Source: Fontimonas thermophila
Lineage (GTDB): Bacteria > Pseudomonadota > Gammaproteobacteria > Nevskiales > Nevskiaceae
Length of the DNA stretch: 64,000 nt
Direction: 5' to 3'
NCBI RefSeq assembly: GCF_900113085.1
Contig: NZ_FOOC01000001.1
Location: 186,001-250,000 of the forward strand
Each line of letters opens with the position of its first letter. Position 1 is the first letter of the stretch. Made by a program: the position numbers and the translations under genes. Below, one piece after another: positions 15,852-26,956 of the stretch. The notes beneath the pieces are model-generated. The model was not told the origin of the DNA. It saw nothing but the letters and a program-made list of their open reading frames with translations, and searched no databases.

Positions 15852-16796
15852 CTATTCGCCGAAACTGCGCAGCTCGCCGCCGTAGGCCACGGCCACACAA
15901 CCCGCACCGACGTTCACCGCAGCCGTCGCCGACATCAAGCTGCGCAGGATTTCGATGTTGTTGCGCTGCGCCGCGGCGGCGAGCGCCGGATAGCCCGGCA
16001 ACTGATCGATGTAGTCGGGATCCCCGCCGTAGCTGACGCAGACGTGGCCGGTGTCGATGCCGTGGTCGATCTGCCGCGCGACGTGCTCGAACATCCTCTC
16101 CACGGCGCGTTCGTAATTGCGGACCTTGGCCACCGGCTGGGTCTCGCCGCGGTAGCACAGGATGACCGGCTTGATGTCCAACGCCGAACCGATCGCATAG
16201 CTGATCAGCCCCACGCTTCTTTCGCCTTTTTTGATGCCGCGATTGCGGATGTAGTAGAGATCGCCCGGCACCATGTAGCCGCAGATGTTCTCGCGCAGCT
16301 CGTCGAGCCGCCTGCGGATGTCGTGGGGATGCGCGCCGGCGCGGGCGAGCTTGGCGGCCTCGGCGACGAGTACCCCGGCGCCGGAGAACAGATTCTTCGA
16401 ATCGACGATGCGCAGCGCAAACGGACCGGCAATCCCCGCTGCCGCGCGCGCCGGCTTGCAGTCGGCAAGAATCGCAAACGAGGCCTTGGTCGCGTTCTCG
16501 AACATCGGGCTGCGGCTCGCCATCGCCGTGATGCAAAAAACGTAGTCGTAGGCCGGCACGATGCGTTCGAAGAACCGCGTGTAGATCGCCTCGGCCGGCA
16601 ACGGCTGCGTCTCTGCATCGACGCCCTTGTCGGCGAGCTGTTCGGCGTAGAACCGCAAGGTCGCCTGGGGATCGCGGACGTCGACCAGATGCTGCTCGCC
16701 GATGCGGATCACGACCGGCAGGATGTCGATGCCGTGATCGCGGTAAAACTCGGGCGGCAGGTCACAGCTCGCGTCGGCGACGACACCGATGCGCAT
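15852..16796 (-). CDS. DegV family fatty-acid-binding protein
   Basis: A 314-residue DegV protein. In Gram-positives DegV/FakB proteins hold a fatty acid for phosphorylation by FakA. The two-domain pattern is clear: IGVVADASCDLPPEF at the start, VFCITAMASRSPMFENA (the usual TISSxLSGTYQSA-type loop, here altered), IVDSKNLFSGAGVLVAEA in place of the usual DS...S.G.G motif, then GYMVPGDLYYIRNRGIKKGERSVG and a closing NVGAGCVAVAYGGE. The altered ligand loop suggests a different lipid or a diverged function. Single gene between purK (convergent) and the SDR. Confidence 0.88.
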   Translation of the reverse strand: MRIGVVADASCDLPPEFYRDHGIDILPVVIRIGEQHLVDVRDPQATLRFYAEQLADKGVDAETQPLPAEAIYTRFFERIVPAYDYVFCITAMASRSPMFENATKASFAILADCKPARAAAGIAGPFALRIVDSKNLFSGAGVLVAEAAKLARAGAHPHDIRRRLDELRENICGYMVPGDLYYIRNRGIKKGERSVGLISYAIGSALDIKPVILCYRGETQPVAKVRNYERAVERMFEHVARQIDHGIDTGHVCVSYGGDPDYIDQLPGYPALAAAAQRNNIEILRSLMSATAAVNVGAGCVAVAYGGELRSFGE

Positions 16797-16864
16797 GGAA
16801 ATTTCCCGTCAACCAAGGACGGCGGCATGTTAGCAAGCCCGCCATCTCTGCCGCTGTTGCCCGG

Positions 16865-17731
16865 TCAGCCCCTGGCGGGTCCAGCCTCTGGCGTGCGTAA
16901 CCGCGGCAGATGGAAGCGGCGGGCTAAAAGGCGGTCGCGCAGTGTGCGCGGCAGCCAGCGCGCCAGTGCCGGCAGCAGGTGGCTGCCGCGGCCGATGCGC
17001 AGTACGGCCGGCGGCGGATCGCGCAGCAGCGCGGCGACCAGTTGCTGCGCGAATACCTCTGCAGGCGTCGCATGCTGTTGGGAGGCATTGGCGCGCGCGG
17101 CGATCGCATCGGCAACCGGGGCGTATATCGAGGCCTTCGATATGGACTCCGGCAGCACGCGGGTTGCATTGGCACCGAATTCGGAGCGGATCGCACCCGG
17201 CTGTACGGTGACGACCCGGATGCCGAAAGGCGCCAGTTCCATGCGCAGTGCAGCGGACAGGGCATGCACCGCCGCCTTGCTCGCGCAGTAGGCGCCGGCG
17301 AACGGAGTCACCAGGATTCCCGAGACGCTGCCGATGTTGACGATGCAGCCGCGCCGGCGCGCGATCATCCCGGGTAGCAGCGCACGCGTGACCGCCATCA
17401 AGCCGATCACGTTGGTTTCGAACTGCGCCCGCAAGGCCTCCTCATCGAGCTCGGCGAGCGGCCCCATTTGCCCATATCCGGCGTTGTTGATGAGCATGTC
17501 CACCGCAACGCCTTGCTGCTCCAGCAGCCGGACCAGCGATGCGATGCTGGCACCATCCGTCACGTCGAGCGCGGCAATGTGCATGCCCTGCGCGGCGAGG
17601 GGCTGCAGCGCCTCGCGGTTGCGCGCCGTCGCATACACCTGCCAGTTGCGCGCATGGAAGGCCTGGGCGAGCGCACGGCCAATGCCGCTCGAACAACCGG
17701 TGATCAGGACAACGGGGCGCGTGCTCGGCAT
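16865..17731 (-). CDS. short-chain dehydrogenase/reductase
   Basis: A 288-residue classical SDR. Cofactor motif ITGCSSGIG near residue 10, LDVTDGAS, NNAGYGQMG, the catalytic Ser in VNIGSVSG, and Y-x3-K in GAYCASKAAVHAL are all present. Arg at the end of the second strand (YATARN) favours NADPH. The C-terminal 70 residues (after PAEVFAQQL) are hydrophobic/basic and may contact the membrane. ATG 17731 is used; a TTG at 17746 is also in frame. It lies just downstream of the terminator that closes the gyrB/sRNA unit, so it needs its own promoter. Substrate unknown. Confidence 0.9.
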   Translation of the reverse strand: MPSTRPVVLITGCSSGIGRALAQAFHARNWQVYATARNREALQPLAAQGMHIAALDVTDGASIASLVRLLEQQGVAVDMLINNAGYGQMGPLAELDEEALRAQFETNVIGLMAVTRALLPGMIARRRGCIVNIGSVSGILVTPFAGAYCASKAAVHALSAALRMELAPFGIRVVTVQPGAIRSEFGANATRVLPESISKASIYAPVADAIAARANASQQHATPAEVFAQQLVAALLRDPPPAVLRIGRGSHLLPALARWLPRTLRDRLLARRFHLPRLRTPEAGPARG

Positions 17732-17786
17732 CGTGGGTCGTCGCAAGCAAGGCTGATCGGGCGATTGTGCCTGTTACCGGCGCGCG

Positions 17787-17821
17787 AGCAAAAGAAAAGC
17801 CGCCCAGGGGAAGAGCGGCTT
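17787..17821 (-). terminator. Rho-independent terminator after gyrB / candidate sRNA
   Basis: Minus-strand stem AAGCCGC (17821-17815) pairs with GCGGCTT (17803-17797) around an 11-nt loop, followed by TTTTCTTTT (17798-17790). It is the clearest intrinsic terminator in the window. It would end both gyrB read-through and the candidate sRNA, upstream of the SDR gene. Confidence 0.85.
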
Positions 17822-17893
17822 AAGGTGCGATCCCGGGGGGGACCCGGGACTGGAGGAGACTCGGTGCAGCGTTGGGGAGAGCCCTCGCGCTGC
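17790..17893 (-). ncRNA. candidate trans-acting small RNA with CCCC-exposing loops
   Basis: Read on the minus strand, a predicted promoter ends 8 nt before G17893, where a GCAGCG/CGCTGC hairpin begins (17893-17888 with 17871-17866, loop containing CUCUCCCC). It is followed by a linker carrying UCUCCUCC, a perfect 7-bp TCCCGGG/CCCGGGA hairpin with loop UCCCC (17849-17831), and an AAGCCGC/GCGGCTT terminator hairpin with loop UCUUCCCC and a T-rich end. About 104 nt with three hairpins whose loops all expose CCCC, complementary to G-rich Shine-Dalgarno sequences. This is the form of C-rich-loop sRNAs such as Xanthomonas sX13; homology is not shown. It could alternatively be a processed gyrB 3' UTR. 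Confidence 0.6.
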
Positions 17894-17900
17894 GGTGAGC

Positions 17901-17928
17901 ATATTAAACCGCTTCTGTTGCGCCGCAA
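17901..17928 (-). promoter_or_regulatory. predicted promoter of the gyrB-downstream sRNA
   Basis: On the minus strand TTGCGG (17928-17923) and TAATAT (17906-17901) are 16 bp apart. An AT-rich stretch lies further upstream (17941-17970), resembling an UP element. The -35 lies inside a TGTTGC/GCAACA inverted repeat (17916-17930), which could be a regulator site. TTGTTG at 17931-17926 with a 19-bp spacer is an alternative -35. Confidence 0.45.
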
Positions 17929-17975
17929 CAACCGAGATTTTCGGATGCTCGATTTAGAATTTCTTGATTGTGCGC

Positions 17976-21613
<3,638 letters not shown>

Positions 21614-21639
21614 CGCGGCGACGCCTCCTGGCAACGCGC

Positions 21640-22740
21640 CTACAGGCGCATCGGCATCACCACGTACTTGCTGGAGGTATCGCCGACACCGTGAATCAGC
21701 CCGCTGGAATCCGGATTCTTCAATTCCATGACGAAGCGCTCCCCGTCGAGCACGCCGAGCGCATCGAGCAGATAGTTGACATTGAAGCCGATCTCCAGCG
21801 GCGCGCCCTCGTAGACGACCTCCAGATCCTCCTCGGCTTCCTCGTGCTCGGGATTGTGGGTTTGCAGCGTCAGCGTGCCGTCCGAAAGACTCAGCCGCAC
21901 ACCGCGGAATTTCTCGTTGGACAGAATCGCGGTGCGTGCGAGTGCCCGGCGCACGGTCTCGCGATCGGCTTCCATGCGCTTGTCGCCGCGGTCCGGGACG
22001 ACACGCTCGTAATCCGGGAACCGCCCATCGATGAGTTTGGAGGTCATACGCACGGCATCGAGATCGACCTCGATCTGGCCGACACCGATGCGCAGTGTCA
22101 CCGTCTCCTCCCCTGCATCGAGCAGGCGCTGCAATTCCAGCACCGCCTTGCGCGGCACGATCACCTGGGTCAGCTCGTCGAAACCGGTGGCCACCTGCAG
22201 CTCACTCAAGGCCAGCCGGTGGCCGTCGGTTGCAACCGTGCGCACGCGTTGCCGCGCGATTTCGAACAGCATGCCGTTCAAGTAATAGCGCACATCCTGC
22301 TGCGCCATCGCAAACTGGGTTTTCTCGATGAGTTTCTTCAGCTGCGCCCGGGTGAGCGTGAGGCTGCGCCCGGCACTGACGCGGCCCATGGCCGGGAATT
22401 CCTCGGCGCGCAGACAGACCAGCGAGTAGCGGCTGCGGCCCGATTTGAGCAGGGCTTTGTCGGCGCCGATGTCGAGGCTGATCTCGGCGCCTTCCGGCAA
22501 ACCGCGGCAGATGTCGAACAGCTTGCGCGCCGGCACCGTCGCGCGGCCGGGAGCCAGGTTCTGTACACGGGCGCGGGCCATCAGTTCGATTTCCAGGTCG
22601 GTGGCCGTGACGATCAGCTCGTCATCCTTGAGCTCGAACAGAAAATTCGACAGCACCGGCAAAGACTGTCGCCGCTCGACCACGCCAATCACCGCCGACA
22701 GCGCCGACAGCAATTCGTTTCTCCCCACTTGCACTTTCAT
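21640..22740 (-). CDS. dnaN: DNA polymerase III beta subunit (sliding clamp)
   Basis: A 366-residue beta clamp that encircles DNA and tethers polymerase III. Starts MKVQVGRNELLSALSAVIGVVE, with three repeated clamp domains, the conserved ATDGHRLAL in domain 2 and the C-terminal hydrophobic-pocket residues ending VVMPMRL, the expected beta-clamp terminus. The length equals E. coli DnaN. The 240-bp interval between dnaA and dnaN carries DnaA boxes and an AT-rich tract, so dnaN may be driven from within the origin. Confidence 0.98.
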   Translation of the reverse strand: MKVQVGRNELLSALSAVIGVVERRQSLPVLSNFLFELKDDELIVTATDLEIELMARARVQNLAPGRATVPARKLFDICRGLPEGAEISLDIGADKALLKSGRSRYSLVCLRAEEFPAMGRVSAGRSLTLTRAQLKKLIEKTQFAMAQQDVRYYLNGMLFEIARQRVRTVATDGHRLALSELQVATGFDELTQVIVPRKAVLELQRLLDAGEETVTLRIGVGQIEVDLDAVRMTSKLIDGRFPDYERVVPDRGDKRMEADRETVRRALARTAILSNEKFRGVRLSLSDGTLTLQTHNPEHEEAEEDLEVVYEGAPLEIGFNVNYLLDALGVLDGERFVMELKNPDSSGLIHGVGDTSSKYVVMPMRL

Positions 22741-22980
22741 GGCTTCACCCGATCACAGAAACGATGGACATTTTGGGTACTCCAACAGCAATAAGCCCGC
22801 GCCTGATTGCTGAGCAAATCAAATAAAAATTTTGAATTCAAAGTGTTGCAGATGAAGTGCCGAGCGCTTTGTCCCTTGGCCGGTGTCCCAGCAGGCTGTG
22901 GATAAACTCTGCATGCGTTTTATCCACAGCTTGTCCGGCGTGACATTCGCGGCTACTTCACTGGCGTCGTACACAAGCTG
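22741..22980. other. predicted oriC (dnaA-dnaN intergenic region)
   Basis: This 240-bp gap holds two exact TTATCCACA DnaA boxes in opposite orientation (22897-22905 and 22920-22928). About 55 bp to the left is the most AT-rich stretch seen in this region (about 22812-22846, containing ATAAAAATTTTGAATT), which could serve as the DNA-unwinding element. Together with the dnaA and dnaN flanks and a further box beyond dnaA this fits a chromosomal origin. The number of boxes is small, so the 24304-24474 gap may form a second half of a bipartite origin. Confidence 0.7.
22895..22930. repeat. 12-bp inverted repeat formed by two DnaA boxes
   Basis: GCTGTGGATAAA (22895-22906) and TTTATCCACAGC (22919-22930) are perfect inverted copies around a 12-nt spacer with GCATGC inside. 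Each arm contains a consensus 9-mer DnaA box, so DnaA would bind as a pair of opposed protomers. Confidence 0.85.
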
Positions 22981-24303
22981 TCAAACCCCCAACTGGCGTT
23001 GAATATTCTCGTAATCCTCGCGGATTTTGAGATCCGTCTCGCGTAGCGCACTGATCTTGCGGCAGGCGTGCAGGACCGTCGTGTGATCCTTGCCGAAGGC
23101 CTCGCCGATTTCCGGCAGGCTGTGCTGGGTCAGCTCTTTGGCCAGCGCCATCGCGATCTGCCGTGGGCGCGCCAGCGAGCGGGTGCGCCGCGGCGAGTTC
23201 AGATCGCCGATGCGAATGTTGAAGTAAGCCGCCACGGTGCGCTTGATGTTGTCGATCGTGACCAGGCGGTCATAGGCGGCGAGCAAATCCTTGAGCGTCG
23301 TGCGTGCGAAGTCCACGGTCAGCGGTTCGCCGCGCAGCCGCGAGCTCGCGATCAGGCGCAGCAGCGCGCCTTCCAGCTCGCGCACGTTGGAGCGCACGCG
23401 CTGGGCGACGAACAGCGCGACGTCCTTGGGCAGCGGCACACCGGCGGCTTCCGCCTTGGCGATCAGAATCGCCATCCGCGTCTCCAGATCCGGCGGCTCC
23501 ACCGCGACCGACAGACCCCAGGTAAAGCGGGACTTCAAGCGCTCGTCGATGCCATCGATTTCTTTCGGATAACGATCCGAGGTCAGCACGATCTGCTTGC
23601 GTGCATCGATCAGCGCATTGAATGTGTGGAAGAACTCCTCCTGCGTGCGGTCCTTGTGCGCGAAGAAGTGGATGTCGTCGATGAGCAGGGCGTCCACCGA
23701 GCGATACAGGTTTTTGAACTCATCGGTGCGGCCGTGGCGGATCGCGGCAATGAAATGGTTGATCCACTGCTCGGCGCCGACGTAGGCGATGCGTGCCCGC
23801 GAGTTGCGCGCGCAGATCGCATTGCCGACGGCGTGCATCAGGTGCGTCTTGCCCAGACCGGAGCTGCCGTAGATCAGCAGCGGGTTATAGGTTCCCCCCG
23901 GGGTTTCGACGACGTATTGCGCGGCGGCACGGGCCTGGGAGTTGGATTTGCCTTCGATGAAGTTCGCAAAGGTGTAATCTGGGTTGAGCCTGCCGGTGAC
24001 CAGCGCCGACGGTGCTTCCTCATCGGTTGCGGGTGCGGCCATGCCCACGCGGGACTCGGCGGAACCCACGCCCAGTTCGACCACCGGCGCGTCGCTGCCG
24101 CCGACCACGCGCACCGCGCGCTCGATCTGGGCCAGATAGGTTTCGCGCACGCGCTCGAGCACGAGCCGGTTGGGCGCGAGCAGCAGCAGCCGGCCCTGGC
24201 TGACGACCGGGTGCAGCGGGCGGACCCAGGTATTGATGTCTTTGTCCGGCAGCTCGCCTTCCAGCCAGCGCACGGACTGTGCCCAGAGATCCTCTTGATA
24301 CAT
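22981..24303 (-). CDS. dnaA: chromosomal replication initiator protein DnaA
   Basis: A 440-residue AAA+ initiator that binds DnaA boxes and opens oriC. Domain I starts [19 protein letters not shown]. The AAA+ core begins at [16 protein letters not shown] with Walker [12 protein letters not shown] (about 145-155) and Walker [12 protein letters not shown]. The domain IV box-recognition helix is [12 protein letters not shown] near 410. Domain II is short, so the protein is a little smaller than E. coli DnaA (467). DnaA boxes lie on both sides of the gene, one in its promoter region, suggesting autoregulation. Confidence 0.98.
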   Translation of the reverse strand: MYQEDLWAQSVRWLEGELPDKDINTWVRPLHPVVSQGRLLLLAPNRLVLERVRETYLAQIERAVRVVGGSDAPVVELGVGSAESRVGMAAPATDEEAPSALVTGRLNPDYTFANFIEGKSNSQARAAAQYVVETPGGTYNPLLIYGSSGLGKTHLMHAVGNAICARNSRARIAYVGAEQWINHFIAAIRHGRTDEFKNLYRSVDALLIDDIHFFAHKDRTQEEFFHTFNALIDARKQIVLTSDRYPKEIDGIDERLKSRFTWGLSVAVEPPDLETRMAILIAKAEAAGVPLPKDVALFVAQRVRSNVRELEGALLRLIASSRLRGEPLTVDFARTTLKDLLAAYDRLVTIDNIKRTVAAYFNIRIGDLNSPRRTRSLARPRQIAMALAKELTQHSLPEIGEAFGKDHTTVLHACRKISALRETDLKIREDYENIQRQLGV

Positions 24304-24376
24304 GGTGGGTTGTGTCGAAGAAACAGTGGGGCGCGCTGGGGCGGCCGGGGCGGCAGTCTAAGCCTTCACCGGGCAG

Positions 24377-24385
24377 TTATCCACA
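24377..24385 (+). promoter_or_regulatory. DnaA box in the dnaA-rpmH intergenic region
   Basis: An exact TTATCCACA 9-mer about 75 bp upstream of the dnaA start, in the 171-bp gap shared with the divergent rpmH gene. It probably mediates DnaA autoregulation or contributes to origin function. Confidence 0.8.
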
Positions 24386-24403
24386 GGGTCATCCCGCCCC
24401 TGC

Positions 24404-24432
24404 TTGAAGATACGGCGATCCGACCGTTAAAC
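24404..24432 (+). promoter_or_regulatory. possible rpmH promoter
   Basis: TTGAAG (24404-24409) and TTAAAC (24427-24432) are 17 bp apart and lie 42 bp before the rpmH ATG. The -35 is a fair match and the -10 a poor one, so the call rests mainly on position upstream of a strongly expressed gene. Confidence 0.3.
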
Positions 24433-24474
24433 TCCGCCCCCTTTTTGCTCTATGCCGAATCGTCGGGGATAGTC

Positions 24475-24615
24475 ATGGCCACGAAGCGCACGTATCAACC
24501 CAAGAAGCTGCGCCGCAAGCGCACGCATGGTTTTCGCGCCCGGATGGCGACCAAGGGCGGCCGCCTCGTGCTGTCGCGCCGCCGTGCCAAGGGCCGCAAG
24601 CGCCTGATTCCTTGA
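24475..24615 (+). CDS. rpmH: ribosomal protein bL34
   Basis: A 46-residue, very basic large-subunit protein with the L34 pattern [21 protein letters not shown] at the start and [16 protein letters not shown] at the end. It heads the conserved rpmH-rnpA-yidD-yidC-mnmE cluster, divergent from dnaA. Confidence 0.98.
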   Translation: MATKRTYQPKKLRRKRTHGFRARMATKGGRLVLSRRRAKGRKRLIP

Positions 24616-24635
24616 AGCACGGCGCGCCGTGACCC

Positions 24636-24998
24636 ATGGCGCGCTTTACGCGGCGCGCCCGCCTGAGCAAGCCCGGCGACTTCGACACCGCGTTCGAGCG
24701 CGGCCGCCGCATCCAGGAGCGCCATCTGACCGCGATCGTCGTCGCCAATGCGCTGGGTCACCCCCGTCTTGGGCTTGCGATTGCCAGAAAGTCCGTCGCT
24801 CTGGCCACGCAGCGCAACCGCATCAAACGTGTGATCCGCGAAAGCTTTCGCATGCATCAGCATGAACTGGGTGCGCTCGACATCGTCATCCTCGCGCGGC
24901 CCGGCTGCGCGCATGCCGGCGCGGCCGGATTGAACCGCAGCCTGGAGCGCTTATGGTCGCGCATCGCAGCCTTGTCGGCGTCCTCCTCGTCGGCCTGA
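24636..24998 (+). CDS. rnpA: ribonuclease P protein component
   Basis: A 120-residue basic protein that assists the RNase P RNA in trimming tRNA 5' ends. The family signature [13 protein letters not shown] is at about residues 54-66, preceded by [14 protein letters not shown]. Starts 20 bp after rpmH. Its 3' end overlaps the yidD start by 46 bp in another frame, a common arrangement in this cluster, with a low-complexity Ser/Ala tail (SASSSSA) encoded in the overlap. Confidence 0.96.
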   Translation: MARFTRRARLSKPGDFDTAFERGRRIQERHLTAIVVANALGHPRLGLAIARKSVALATQRNRIKRVIRESFRMHQHELGALDIVILARPGCAHAGAAGLNRSLERLWSRIAALSASSSSA

Positions 24999-25228
24999 TC
25001 CGCGTCTATCAGGTGCTGATCAGCCCGCTGCTCGGCCCGCGCTGTCGCTTCTACCCGAGCTGCTCGCATTACGCCGTCGAGGCGATTCGTGTGCACGGCG
25101 CGCTGCGCGGCAGCGCACTGACCATGCGCCGTATCCTGCGCTGTCACCCGCTTCATCCCGGCGGGTACGATCCGGTGCCGGGCACGACGCACCCCTGCGA
25201 TCACCGCGACCATCCGAACGATCGATAA
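24953..25228 (+). CDS. yidD: membrane protein insertion efficiency factor YidD
   Basis: A 91-residue YidD protein associated with the inner membrane and YidC-dependent insertion. The hallmark [15 protein letters not shown] spans about residues 30-44 and the second motif [17 protein letters not shown] 60-76. An N-terminal amphipathic/hydrophobic helix precedes them. Its ATG lies inside the rnpA reading frame and its stop is 2 bp before yidC, so it is translationally coupled on both sides. Confidence 0.96.
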   Translation: MVAHRSLVGVLLVGLIRVYQVLISPLLGPRCRFYPSCSHYAVEAIRVHGALRGSALTMRRILRCHPLHPGGYDPVPGTTHPCDHRDHPNDR

Positions 25229-25230
25229 CG

Positions 25231-26913
25231 ATGGAAAACCGACGCTTCATTCTCCTCGCCCTGATCGGCGTCGTGCTGTTCTTTCTGTATCAGGCCTGGC
25301 AGAAGGACTATCCGCCGGCGCAGGCGCATCACAACCCGCCGGCGGCGATGCCGACGCCGCCCGGCAACGACGTGCCGGCCGCCGCTGCCGACGTGCCGGT
25401 TGCGCCGGCGTCAGCGCCAGCGCCAGCTGCGCCCGCCGTTGACACCGCCACCGGCGGGCGCATCGTCGTCGATACCGACTTGCTGCGCGCCGAGATCGCG
25501 CTCGACGGCGGCGAGCTGCGCCGTCTCGAGCTCAAGGCCTACGCCGTGTCGAAGGATCAACCAAAGACGCCGATGGCCCTGCTCGACGATCGCAACGGCC
25601 GCTATTTCGTCCTGCAAAGCGGGATCGCCGGCACGCAGGCGCCGCTGGTCACGCACCGCACGCGGTTTGTCGCGGCGCAGGCCGAGTACCGCCTCGCCGA
25701 CGGCAGCGATACGCTCGACGTGGTCCTGGATTACCGCGACCCATCCGGCTACGCGGTACGCAAGATCTACCGTTTTGCGCGCGGGGATTATCGCGTCGAG
25801 TTGATCCATGAGATCGACAACGCCAGCGCTGCTGAGCTGACCGCGAGCCCATATGTGCGCCTGGTGCGCACGCTCTATAAGAGCGGCGATGAACCGCCGT
25901 TCGTCGCCACGTTCACCGGCGTCGGGTTCTACGAGCAGAAAGAGGGTACGACGGCATACCGCTTCAAGAAAACCAAGCTCGAAAAGCTCGCCGAGCAAGC
26001 TTACGAGGTACGGCAGACCGGCGGCTGGATCGCCATGCTGCAGCATTACTTCGTCGCTGCGATCATCCCGCCGCAGGACGCACCCGCGACCTACGCCGCC
26101 AAGCCGGCGAGCGGACAAGGCTACATGACGCAGTACGTCGGTGCACCGCAAACCATCGCCGCCGGTGCACGCACCCGCTTTGCAACGACGCTGTTCCTCG
26201 GCCCCAAGCTGCAGGACCGCGTCGCCGATGTCGCCCCCGGCTTCGATCTGACGCTTGACTACGGCATCCTCACGCCGATCTCCGAGCCGCTGTTCTGGTT
26301 GCTCGACAAGTTCCACCGCCTCACCGGCAACTGGGGCGTGGCCATCATCCTGCTGACGCTGCTCGTCAAGGCCGCGATGTACAAGCTCTCGGAAGCGCAG
26401 TATCGCTCGATGGCCAAGATGAAAAAGTTCGCGCCCAAGATCCAGGATTTGCGCGAGCGCTACGGCGACGACCGCGAGCGCATGCAAAAAGCGATGATGG
26501 AGCTGTACAAGAAAGAAGGGTTCAACCCGCTTGCCGGCTGCTGGCCGCTGCTCGTGCAATTCCCGGTGTTCATCGCGCTGTACTGGGTGCTGCTGGAATC
26601 GGTCGAGCTGCGCCAGGCGCCGTTCGCGCTCTGGCTCAACGACCTGACCGCACCGGATCCGTACTACGTGCTGCCCGTGTTGTTCGGTGTGTCGATGTAC
26701 ATCCAGCAGAAACTTTCGGGCCAGCAGGCCATGGACCCGATGCAGCAGCGCATCATGAACATCATGCCGATCATGCTCACGGCGTTTTTTGCCTTTTTCC
26801 AGTCCGGTCTTGTGCTGTACTGGTTCGTCAGCAATCTGATCGGCATCGCCCAGCAGTGGTATATCACCCGCAAGATCGAACGCGAGGAGGCGGCCCGCGC
26901 GGCCAAGCGCTGA
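25231..26913 (+). CDS. yidC: membrane protein insertase YidC
   Basis: A 560-residue Oxa1-type insertase that inserts and folds inner-membrane proteins. One N-terminal membrane segment (about 5-21) is followed by a Pro/Ala-rich linker and the large periplasmic domain (about 60-340). The insertase core with five membrane helices starts at GNWGVAIILLTLLVKAAMY (conserved hydrophilic-groove Arg replaced or placed nearby) and includes GCWPLLVQFPVFIALYWVL and SGLVLYWFVSNL. The length fits gammaproteobacterial YidC (about 550). Confidence 0.98.
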   Translation: MENRRFILLALIGVVLFFLYQAWQKDYPPAQAHHNPPAAMPTPPGNDVPAAAADVPVAPASAPAPAAPAVDTATGGRIVVDTDLLRAEIALDGGELRRLELKAYAVSKDQPKTPMALLDDRNGRYFVLQSGIAGTQAPLVTHRTRFVAAQAEYRLADGSDTLDVVLDYRDPSGYAVRKIYRFARGDYRVELIHEIDNASAAELTASPYVRLVRTLYKSGDEPPFVATFTGVGFYEQKEGTTAYRFKKTKLEKLAEQAYEVRQTGGWIAMLQHYFVAAIIPPQDAPATYAAKPASGQGYMTQYVGAPQTIAAGARTRFATTLFLGPKLQDRVADVAPGFDLTLDYGILTPISEPLFWLLDKFHRLTGNWGVAIILLTLLVKAAMYKLSEAQYRSMAKMKKFAPKIQDLRERYGDDRERMQKAMMELYKKEGFNPLAGCWPLLVQFPVFIALYWVLLESVELRQAPFALWLNDLTAPDPYYVLPVLFGVSMYIQQKLSGQQAMDPMQQRIMNIMPIMLTAFFAFFQSGLVLYWFVSNLIGIAQQWYITRKIEREEAARAAKR

Positions 26914-26956
26914 AGCACTGCTGTCCGCAGCAATCAACACGGGCGGGCGCGGCAGC

